Source: JAQIBY01 sp051747965 (GTDB lineage Bacteria > Bacteroidota > Bacteroidia > Bacteroidales > ML635J-15). From it: a DNA stretch of 28,272 bases. The notes beneath the pieces are model-generated. The model searched no databases and was not told the origin of the DNA. It was given only the letters and a program-made list of their open reading frames with translations. This document shows, in pieces, positions 16,281 to 22,819 of this stretch. Position numbers and translations under genes: made by a program. How positions within the stretch are numbered: the stretch's first letter is position 1; every line of letters starts with the position of its first letter. The stretch lies in NCBI GenBank assembly GCA_051747965.1, contig JBNJGS010000032.1:1-28272 (forward strand), written 5' to 3'.

Positions 16281-17489
16281 TCATTCATCCTCGGCGAGGC
16301 CACTGAATAAGGCAAGTCCGCCTGTAGAGGTTTCCTTATAAAGGGATGGCAGGTCATGCCCGGTTTTGGCCACAGTTTCCACAATTTTATCAAAACTTAT
16401 CCGGTGACGTCCGTCGTTTAACATGGCATAGGCATTGTGATTAAAAGCTCTCCCTGCGGCAAAAGCGTTTCTTTCAATGCATGGTATTTGTACCAGGCCG
16501 GCCACAGGATCGCAGGTTAGCCCCAGATGATGCTCCAGTCCCATTTCGGCGGAATTTTCCACCTGAAAGATGCTGCCACCAAACAATTGGGTGGTAGCCC
16601 CGGAAGCCATGGCACAGGCAGTACCAATTTCACCCTGACAACCTACCTCAGCACCGGAAATGGAGGCATTACGCTTGACAAGAGAGCCAATAATTCCGGC
16701 TGTGGCAAGTGCCCGCAATATTTTGATATCCGAAAATTCGTGTTTGGTTTTCAGATAGTACAATACAGCCGGCATCACGCCACTGGAACCACAGGTAGGG
16801 GCAGTGACAATTTTACCCCCGGCAGCGTTTTCTTCCGATACAGCCAGGGCATAAGCAAATACCAGAGCCCGTTTTTTGATGGCACCAATGTGTGAATTTG
16901 CCTTGATGTAATAGGAGGCAGCTTTCCTGGGCAGTTTTAGATGAGAGGGTAAAACCCCTTCGTTTTCCAGGCCGCGTTTTACTGCATCCTGCATCACATC
17001 CCAAACCTCAGCAAGATATTCCCAGATGCTTTCATTTTCATAGGACTCCACCAATTCCCAGATGTGCATGCCATTGTTGTTGCAATAGCGCAGAATTTCA
17101 CCCATGTTTTTAAAGGGATACACCACTTGCTTTTCAATGCTGGTGTTATCGTCTTCAATGGCTCCACCACCAATACTGTAGGCAGTCCATTCATCCAATA
17201 ACTTTTCCTTATCATCATAAGCCCGGAATGTCATTGCATTGGGATGGGCAGGCAAAAATTCTTTGGGTTTCCATTCTATGTCAAGCGTCTTTTCGTCAAA
17301 CTCAGATGCAATGGCCACATCCGTCAGGTGACCTTTGCCTGTGGCAGCCAGGCTTCCGTACAAAGTGACCTGGTATTTGGAGGCATCCGGATTTTTTCTG
17401 CGAAACTGACCGGCTGCCTTTTTGGGTCCCATGGTATGGCTGCTTGAAGGTCCGTGTCCTATGCGGTATATATTGCGTATGCTTTCCAT
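16281..17489 (-). CDS. sdaA: L-serine ammonia-lyase (iron-sulfur serine dehydratase, single chain)
   Basis: This 402-residue enzyme converts L-serine to pyruvate and ammonia with a [4Fe-4S] cluster. The N-terminal beta domain starts RIGHGPSSSHTMGPKKAA, and the alpha domain contains APTCGSSGVMPA. Cys284, Cys326 and Cys337 have the spacing (42 and 11) of the three cluster ligands known from the Legionella enzyme. The C-terminus ends GLALFSGLAEDE with no Cys, unlike the characterised enzyme whose C-terminal Cys reaches into the active site. It is somewhat shorter than the E. coli enzymes. A -7-like CATCTTTG (one mismatch) lies at 17506-17513 on the minus strand, 16 nt upstream of the ATG. Confidence 0.93.
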   Translation of the reverse strand: MESIRNIYRIGHGPSSSHTMGPKKAAGQFRRKNPDASKYQVTLYGSLAATGKGHLTDVAIASEFDEKTLDIEWKPKEFLPAHPNAMTFRAYDDKEKLLDEWTAYSIGGGAIEDDNTSIEKQVVYPFKNMGEILRYCNNNGMHIWELVESYENESIWEYLAEVWDVMQDAVKRGLENEGVLPSHLKLPRKAASYYIKANSHIGAIKKRALVFAYALAVSEENAAGGKIVTAPTCGSSGVMPAVLYYLKTKHEFSDIKILRALATAGIIGSLVKRNASISGAEVGCQGEIGTACAMASGATTQLFGGSIFQVENSAEMGLEHHLGLTCDPVAGLVQIPCIERNAFAAGRAFNHNAYAMLNDGRHRISFDKIVETVAKTGHDLPSLYKETSTGGLALFSGLAEDE

Positions 17490-17689
17490 ATATTATGTTT
17501 TTGTGCAAAGATGCATATTTCTGTCATGTGAACGTATGAAGTTTGTGTTAGGTTTTGTTTTTTTGATCCGGAATTTTTTTGTTTTGATTGTTTTTGTAGC
17601 TGAGAACCTGCGCTCACAGGCTTCGCAAGTCATGATGCAGACTTGTTAAACATGGGAATTTGGATGCCGGAATTCAGGCATCTTTTCAT

Positions 17690-18691
17690 TCATCCCACCA
17701 AAAGATAACTTTCTCCTTCGCGAAAACCTTTGCTGTCCAGATATTTGCATATTTCTCTGCGAATTTCCTGCTGCGGCACATATACCAGCACAAAGGCCTT
17801 GTCATGAGCCGGTAAATCCCTGTAATGTACCACGCTTTTCTTCAGTCGGCGTTTGCTGGAAATATCTATCCAGGCCTGAATATTAATTCCATATTTCAGG
17901 AGTTTTTCGGCTCTGCGACGCATAAGCCGGCTGGCACCCCAGACAAACACTTCCGGATGGTGGGGGTTGACGCGTTTCAGTTCATTGACCAGATACCGGG
18001 TTTTGATATCGTAAAATGCATCACTGCTGTACCGCTTGTCTGTGCGTGTAAGTCGTGTGGGCGGGTCGTTCCACTGCAATATGCTATGGGGAATTTTTTC
18101 AATGCGATATCCTTTGTCAAGCCAGCGCAGCCACAACTCGTAATCTTCAGGAAAATCACCCTGCAGGTAGCCACCTGCTTCTTCTTCCACCTCCCGGCGC
18201 CACATGGCCGTGGGATTGATTACCGGAGATTCAATGAAGCGTTTTAGCCGGATATCACTTGCTGTAATCAGGCTGTTGTTCCAGGTGACGTAGCGCTGCA
18301 AGCCGGCTGCCTGTTCATTGTTTCCTCCAAATTTCACCATTCCACCAATGGCTGCAGTTTCAGGATGTTTTTCCATGTATTCCACCTGCCACCGGAATCG
18401 GTCCCGAAATGCAATGTCATCGGCATCCATACGGGCAATGTATTTGCCTTTTGCCCTGCTGCTGCCATGGACGGAAGCATAGCTTACACCCTGCCTGCCT
18501 TCACTGAGTAAATGAAAACGTCTGTCTTTGTCAGCAAATTGTCCGGCAATTTCCCTGCTGCCGTCAGTTGAGTTGTTATCCACCATCAGACATTCATAAT
18601 CAGTAAAACTTTGATAAATCAGACTTTTCAGGGCTGACTCAAGGCTTCCGGCGGCATTATGAAATGGTAGTATGACAGACAAATCAGGCAT
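17690..18691 (-). CDS. family 2 glycosyltransferase with C-terminal Rossmann-like domain
   Basis: This 333-residue protein has a GT-A domain at about residues 1-225: LSVILPFHNA, VDNNSTDGSRE, the metal/nucleotide-sugar motif DADD (89-92) and the acceptor-side PEDYELWLRW (181-190), followed by QWNDPPTRLTRTD. Residues about 245-333 form a second alpha/beta domain starting VFVWGASRLMRRRAEKLL, with the look of a small nucleotide-binding Rossmann unit (PglD_N-like), but with WGAS instead of a full GxGxxG. It probably adds a sugar to a surface glycan or protein. No glycan gene cluster surrounds it. No signal peptide or membrane helix is seen. Confidence 0.88.
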   Translation of the reverse strand: MPDLSVILPFHNAAGSLESALKSLIYQSFTDYECLMVDNNSTDGSREIAGQFADKDRRFHLLSEGRQGVSYASVHGSSRAKGKYIARMDADDIAFRDRFRWQVEYMEKHPETAAIGGMVKFGGNNEQAAGLQRYVTWNNSLITASDIRLKRFIESPVINPTAMWRREVEEEAGGYLQGDFPEDYELWLRWLDKGYRIEKIPHSILQWNDPPTRLTRTDKRYSSDAFYDIKTRYLVNELKRVNPHHPEVFVWGASRLMRRRAEKLLKYGINIQAWIDISSKRRLKKSVVHYRDLPAHDKAFVLVYVPQQEIRREICKYLDSKGFREGESYLLVG

Positions 18692-18765
18692 GGAATAAAA
18701 ATAGTGATTTTTTTACCGGATAAGATAAACAATGCTCTTATATGATGGTTTTTTATTTGTAATTG

Positions 18766-18773
18766 TAATTTTG
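18766..18773 (+). promoter_or_regulatory. -7 promoter element of the osmC-thioesterase pair
   Basis: TAATTTTG fits TAnnTTTG and lies 19 nt before the ATG at 18793, in the 101-bp divergent gap to the glycosyltransferase gene. Confidence 0.5.
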
Positions 18774-18792
18774 AAAAGAAAAAACACATAAA

Positions 18793-19197
18793 ATGGCAAC
18801 GAGCAATATAGAATACCTCGGCAAACTGAGAACCAAAAACATTCATGAGCGTTCAGGCAATATGCTGGTGACAGATGCGCCCGTGGATAATCACGGTAGA
18901 GGAGAGGCCTTTTCTCCAACGGATTTAATGTCCACATCGCTGGCAAATTGTATTTTTACAATCATGGGAATTCGTGCTGAAGAGGCCGGCTTTTCTCTGA
19001 TTGGTGCCACCGCGGAAATGGAAAAAACCATGGCTTCGAATCCGAGAAGGGTTGCTGAAATTAAAATTGATTTTGACTTCAGCATGCTGAAATTAACAGA
19101 AGAACAGAAAGAGTTGCTGAGGGCGGTGCCTCCGGTAAGTCCTGTGGCACTCAGCCTGCATCCTGATGTAAAACAAAATATAAATCTAAAATTCTGA
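18793..19197 (+). CDS. OsmC/Ohr-family protein lacking the second active-site cysteine
   Basis: This 134-residue cytoplasmic protein is full length for the small OsmC family, whose members often reduce organic or lipid hydroperoxides through a Cys pair. The conserved core EAFSPTDLMSTSLANCIFT carries the first Cys (Cys53) and the nearby Glu38. In the second motif, normally CPVxxSLHPDV, the Cys is Ser (Ser116, in VSPVALSLHPDV; codon AGT), so the usual disulfide cannot form. Function as a standard peroxidase is therefore doubtful. It is co-transcribed with a thioesterase gene that starts 1 nt after its stop. Confidence 0.9.
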   Translation: MATSNIEYLGKLRTKNIHERSGNMLVTDAPVDNHGRGEAFSPTDLMSTSLANCIFTIMGIRAEEAGFSLIGATAEMEKTMASNPRRVAEIKIDFDFSMLKLTEEQKELLRAVPPVSPVALSLHPDVKQNINLKF

Positions 19198-19198
19198 T

Positions 19199-19591
19199 AT
19201 GTCTGAAATCGTTTTGAACCCCGGAATTACAGGGAAACTGGCAAAAGTGGTGAGTAAAGAGGAAACTGCAGCCGCCTATGGCTCAGGTCTGGTTGAAGTA
19301 TTTGCCACCCCGGCGATGGTTGCCCTCATGGAAAACACCTGTCTGGAATCGGTGGAAGCCAAACTTCCAGACACGCACAGCACTGTGGGCATGAAAATTT
19401 CAGTGAGTCACGAGAAAGCCACACCCGTTGGCATGCAGGTTACCTGTGAGTCAGTACTGGTGGAAGTGGACAGGAAACGCCTTGTGTTTAAAGTGGAAGC
19501 CCGCGATGAGGAAGGCATCATCGGCAGAGGAACACATGAACGCTTCGTTATTGACAAGGAGAAGTTCATGAATAAGCTTACCGGCAAATAG
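19199..19591 (+). CDS. FlK-like hotdog-fold acyl-CoA thioesterase
   Basis: This 130-residue hotdog protein is close to fluoroacetyl-CoA thioesterase FlK in layout. Thr37 (FATPAMV), Glu45 (LMENTCLESV) and His71 (VSHEKATPVG) have the same spacing (8 and 26) as the FlK triad Thr42/Glu50/His76. The FlK gate residue Phe36 corresponds here to Leu31, so specificity for fluoroacetyl-CoA is unlikely and a general short acyl-CoA or housekeeping role is more probable. The triad numbering is recalled from the literature. The gene follows osmC with a 1-nt gap. Confidence 0.82.
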   Translation: MSEIVLNPGITGKLAKVVSKEETAAAYGSGLVEVFATPAMVALMENTCLESVEAKLPDTHSTVGMKISVSHEKATPVGMQVTCESVLVEVDRKRLVFKVEARDEEGIIGRGTHERFVIDKEKFMNKLTGK

Positions 19592-19636
19592 CATATTCTT
19601 TAACATAATATTGCTATAACAGGTTATTGTTCAGTC

Positions 19637-19675
19637 TTATGTTTTGCCCTGCCCTGGCCGGTATCTAAAACATAA
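19637..19675. repeat. inverted repeat downstream of the thioesterase gene
   Basis: Perfect 9-bp arms TTATGTTTT and AAAACATAA enclose a 21-nt GC-rich spacer. It could be a weak terminator or a regulatory site for the following gene; there is no long T-tract. Confidence 0.4.
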
Positions 19676-19729
19676 AGAAAAATTTGCAGGAATTAATTTT
19701 TTGTCATAGTTAAAATTGCTTATAAATTT

Positions 19730-19737
19730 TAACTTTG
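19730..19737 (+). promoter_or_regulatory. -7 promoter element of the cPGS-like gene
   Basis: TAACTTTG fits TAnnTTTG. It lies 50 nt before the ATG at 19788. A -33 element at the usual distance is not clear. Confidence 0.45.
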
Positions 19738-19787
19738 TCTGGCTACATGAAAAAATTATTGTTTAACCTTAAATAAATGACTTTGTT

Positions 19788-21131
19788 ATGGCAAAGAAAA
19801 AAGTAATTATTATTGGAGCTGCCGGACGTGATTTCCACAACTTCAACACCTATTTCAGAGGAAATGAAGATTATAATGTTGTTGCATTTACAGCAGCTCA
19901 GATCCCTGACATTCATGGTAGGAAATACCCTACTGAACTCGCAGGAGACCTTTATCCTGAAGGAATTCCAATCCATGCAGAAGACGAACTTGAAAATCTC
20001 ATAAAAGAGCTTGATGTAGACGATTGCGTATTTTCATACAGCGATGTGACTTATCAGCACGTGATGAACATGAGCGCAAAAGTAAACGCTGCCGGCGCCA
20101 ACTTCATGCTCCTCGGCCCTGAAGATACCATGGTGAAAAGTAAAAAACCTGTGATAGCTGTTGTGGCTACCCGTACAGGTTGTGGTAAATCTCAGACCAG
20201 CCGTAAAGTAATTGAGCACCTGATGGACAAAGGCCTGAATGTTGTGGCTGTACGTCACCCCATGCCTTATGGCGATCTCAACGCTCAGAAAGTACAGCGC
20301 TATGCTGAAGTTTCCGATTTGGAAAAACACAAATGTACCATTGAAGAAATGGAAGAATACGAACCACACGTTGTACGTGGTAACGTAATTTATGCAGGTG
20401 TGGATTATGAAGCCATTCTGCGCGAAGCTGAAGAAGATCCCAAAGGTTGCGACGTTGTACTGTGGGACGGTGGAAACAACGATTTCCCCTTCTACAATTC
20501 AGACCTCGTGATTACTGTGGCTGACCCACACCGTCCGGGTCATGAAATGTCCTATTACCCCGGCGAAGTAAACCTTCGTATTGCTGATGCCATCGTGATC
20601 AACAAAATGGATTCTGCTCCTCCAGCCGGTATTCAGGAAGTGCGTGACAACATCAAAATCGCCAATCCCAACGCTACTGTAATTGACGGTGCTTCACCCA
20701 TTACCGTGGATGATCCTTCTATCATCAAAGGCAAAAGAGTTCTGGTTGTAGAAGACGGACCAACCCTCACCCATGGTGAAATGAAAATCGGTGCCGGTAC
20801 TGTTGCAGCCCAGAAATTTGGTTGTGCAGAATTGGTTGACCCACGTCCTTACACCGTTGGAAAACTGGCTGAAACCTTTGAAATTTACCCACACATTGGC
20901 ACACTTCTGCCGGCAATGGGTTACAGCGATCAGCAGTTGAAAGACCTCGAAACCACCATCAACAATACAGATTGCGACTCCGTTGTTATCGGAACACCCA
21001 TAGATCTGAACCGCATCATCGACATCAAGAAACCAAATACCCGCGTTTATTACGATCTGCAGGAAATTGGCAAACCCGACCTTGATGGCGTATTAAGCGA
21101 ATTCATCGAAAAGCACAACCTGAAAAAATAA
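19788..21131 (+). CDS. cyclic 2,3-diphosphoglycerate synthetase-like GTPase/ligase
   Basis: This 447-residue protein matches the archaeal cPGS family in length and order. An N-terminal Rossmann-like part (VIIIGAAGRDFHNFNTYFRG) is followed by a P-loop at about residues 127-136 (ATRTGCGKSQTS), the motif WDGGNNDFPF (226-235), ADPHRPGHE, and NKMD (272-275), a GTPase-like specificity motif. In Methanothermus the enzyme makes the compatible solute cyclic 2,3-diphosphoglycerate from 2,3-diphosphoglycerate. In Bacteroidota the product and role are not established, so the substrate is uncertain. The gene is monocistronic, with its own -7 element and terminator. Confidence 0.85.
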   Translation: MAKKKVIIIGAAGRDFHNFNTYFRGNEDYNVVAFTAAQIPDIHGRKYPTELAGDLYPEGIPIHAEDELENLIKELDVDDCVFSYSDVTYQHVMNMSAKVNAAGANFMLLGPEDTMVKSKKPVIAVVATRTGCGKSQTSRKVIEHLMDKGLNVVAVRHPMPYGDLNAQKVQRYAEVSDLEKHKCTIEEMEEYEPHVVRGNVIYAGVDYEAILREAEEDPKGCDVVLWDGGNNDFPFYNSDLVITVADPHRPGHEMSYYPGEVNLRIADAIVINKMDSAPPAGIQEVRDNIKIANPNATVIDGASPITVDDPSIIKGKRVLVVEDGPTLTHGEMKIGAGTVAAQKFGCAELVDPRPYTVGKLAETFEIYPHIGTLLPAMGYSDQQLKDLETTINNTDCDSVVIGTPIDLNRIIDIKKPNTRVYYDLQEIGKPDLDGVLSEFIEKHNLKK

Positions 21132-21151
21132 TCAGGAAAAACATCATATAA

Positions 21152-21185
21152 AAAAAGCCGTCTGCTGATTAGCGGGCGGCTTTTT
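21152..21185 (+). terminator. terminator after the cPGS-like gene
   Basis: The stem AAAAAGCCG...CGGCTTTTT (21152-21160 with 21177-21185) has an imperfect inner part and ends in T5. It separates the cPGS-like gene from the hipBA promoter 33 nt further on. Confidence 0.75.
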
Positions 21186-21218
21186 GTGTGAGTAAAATCG
21201 CTGTATTATCAATTTTTG

Positions 21219-21263
21219 TTTGTAGTTACGAACAAAATGGTTATATTTGTTTCTATATACAAA
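21219..21263 (+). promoter_or_regulatory. hipBA promoter embedded in twin operators
   Basis: Two palindromes of identical form, TTTGT-N8-ACAAA, lie at 21219-21236 and 21246-21263, with centres 27 bp apart. The first contains the -33 TTTG (21219-21222) and the second contains the end of the -7 TATATTTG (21242-21249), with 19 nt between the elements, the Bacteroidota spacing. Binding of the HipB-like antitoxin to both sites would block RNA polymerase. Binding is inferred; the sequence pattern is seen directly. Confidence 0.7.
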
Positions 21264-21266
21264 CAT

Positions 21267-21575
21267 ATGAAACAAAAGAATACTATATTGTTGCCAAAAG
21301 AACAGCGTCTGTTGAAGAATCTGGGTGAAAACATAAAGCTAGCCCGAAAACGGCGAGGCATTACCACACAACAACTGGCGGAACGTGCGGGAATTGGCAG
21401 AACAACACTTTGGCATGTGGAAAAAGGAAGCGGGCATATTAGCATCGCTGTATTTTTGCGTGTTCTTTCTGTTTTGGGGTTAACGGATGATCTCAAAAAG
21501 GTTGCGTTGGATGATGCCTTCGGGCGCAAATTGCAGGATGCCGGATTGCTAAACAAAAAACAACACAAACAATGA
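21267..21575 (+). CDS. hipB: HipB-like XRE-family antitoxin / repressor
   Basis: This 102-residue protein has a Cro/CI-type HTH at about residues 15-70 (NLGENIKLARKRRGITTQQL, AERAGIGRTTLWHVEKG) and a short basic C-terminal tail. The start chosen is ATG 21267; an in-frame TTG at 21216 would put the operators inside the coding region. The stop overlaps the hipA start as ATGA. It is expected to neutralise the adjacent HipA kinase and to repress the pair through the twin palindromes just upstream. Confidence 0.85.
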   Translation: MKQKNTILLPKEQRLLKNLGENIKLARKRRGITTQQLAERAGIGRTTLWHVEKGSGHISIAVFLRVLSVLGLTDDLKKVALDDAFGRKLQDAGLLNKKQHKQ

Positions 21576-22819
21576 AAAGAATACTCGTTTATGCAGACTG
21601 GCAGGGACTCAGCGAAGCTTTTCTGATGGGAACACTTAACAGCGATATCATCAGAGGTGAGGAAATATTTTCGTTTGCTTACGATGATAAATGGTTAACT
21701 ATACAGGAATCACGCTTCATTGACCCTGACCTGAAATTTTTTCCGGGCAATCAATTTCTTCAGTCAGAGGAGCCAAATTTTGGCATGTTTCTGGACTCAG
21801 CTCCTGATAGATGGGGAAGATTACTCATAAAGCGTCGTAATGCGCTTAGAAGCAGGGAGAAAAACAAGCAAACAGCTTTCCTGCATGAGTCGGATTTTTT
21901 GCTTGCTGTCAGCGACTTGACCCGCATGGGCGGCTTAAGATTTAAAGTGGAAAAAAATGGGTCATTTTTGGCGCTTCCTGATACCCTGGACGTCCCTCCG
22001 GTAAATCGAATTCGTGAACTGGAGCAGGCAAGCCTCAAAATAGAGAGGGATGATTTTTGGGAAGGATCAAAGCAGGCTGAATGGCTGAATCTACTTCTGA
22101 TGCCCGGTTCGTCGCTTGGCGGAGCCCGGCCGAAAGCCAATGTAAGGGACACTGAGGGTGCGCTTTGGATTGCCAAGTTTCCATCAAATAATGATGACAG
22201 AGACGCTGGTGCCTGGGAGTTTGTCGCAATTCAAATGGCCAGGGAACTGGGCATTGAGACTCCCAAAGTTAGAGCTGAGCGTTTTTCGGGCAATCACCAT
22301 ACCTTTCTCACCAAACGGTTTGACAGAAATGGAGATCAAAGGATACATTTTGCTTCGGCAATGACATTGCTGGGGTATAAAGACGGAGACAATCACAAAC
22401 AGAGCGTTTCGTATCTCGAAATAATTGAAATAATTGAGCAATATGGTTGCAGCCCTCAGGAGGATATCAGAGAACTCTGGAAACGCATTGTTTTGTCTGT
22501 AGCAATCTCAAATTCAGATGATCACTTAAGAAATCATGGTTTTCTTCTGACAAAAAACGGGTGGAAATTGTCACCTGTTTATGATATTAACCCTGAACCA
22601 ATGGCCCGGGGTCTGAGCCTGAATATTGATGAGCAAAGCAACCATTTGGATTACGGACTTTGTCTTGATGTAGCACCCTGGTATCGCTGGGAAAAAACTG
22701 AAGCAGAGAAATTCATTGCACGTGCCAAAGCTACAGTAAGTCACTGGCGCCATTATGCACAAAAAGCCGGAATCAGGAAATCAGATCAGGACATAACAGC
22801 TCCCGCTTTCACAAATTGA
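21572..22819 (+). CDS. hipA: HipA-family Ser/Thr kinase toxin
   Basis: This 415-residue protein is full length. It has an N-terminal subdomain (MKRILVYADW...MGTL), then the glycine-rich GSSLGGARPK at 179-188, aligning with the E. coli HipA autophosphorylation loop SVAGAQEK (Ser181 in the Ser150 place, Lys188). The catalytic loop SDDHLRNHGFL has Asp316 and Asn321, and YDINP has the metal-binding Asp338. All key residues are intact, so the kinase should be active. E. coli HipA phosphorylates glutamyl-tRNA synthetase; the target here is unknown. The stop codon ends 1 bp before the convergent typA stop, with no terminator between. Confidence 0.9.
   Translation: MKRILVYADWQGLSEAFLMGTLNSDIIRGEEIFSFAYDDKWLTIQESRFIDPDLKFFPGNQFLQSEEPNFGMFLDSAPDRWGRLLIKRRNALRSREKNKQTAFLHESDFLLAVSDLTRMGGLRFKVEKNGSFLALPDTLDVPPVNRIRELEQASLKIERDDFWEGSKQAEWLNLLLMPGSSLGGARPKANVRDTEGALWIAKFPSNNDDRDAGAWEFVAIQMARELGIETPKVRAERFSGNHHTFLTKRFDRNGDQRIHFASAMTLLGYKDGDNHKQSVSYLEIIEIIEQYGCSPQEDIRELWKRIVLSVAISNSDDHLRNHGFLLTKNGWKLSPVYDINPEPMARGLSLNIDEQSNHLDYGLCLDVAPWYRWEKTEAEKFIARAKATVSHWRHYAQKAGIRKSDQDITAPAFTN

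Noticed and set aside
19199..19591. A true fluoroacetyl-CoA thioesterase (fluoroacetate resistance)
   Set aside because: The triad is present, but the gate Phe that gives FlK its selectivity is Leu here and no fluorometabolite genes are nearby.
21216..21266. A TTG-started longer HipB
   Set aside because: The added residues would be encoded by the operator-promoter region; ATG 21267 gives a normal XRE protein.
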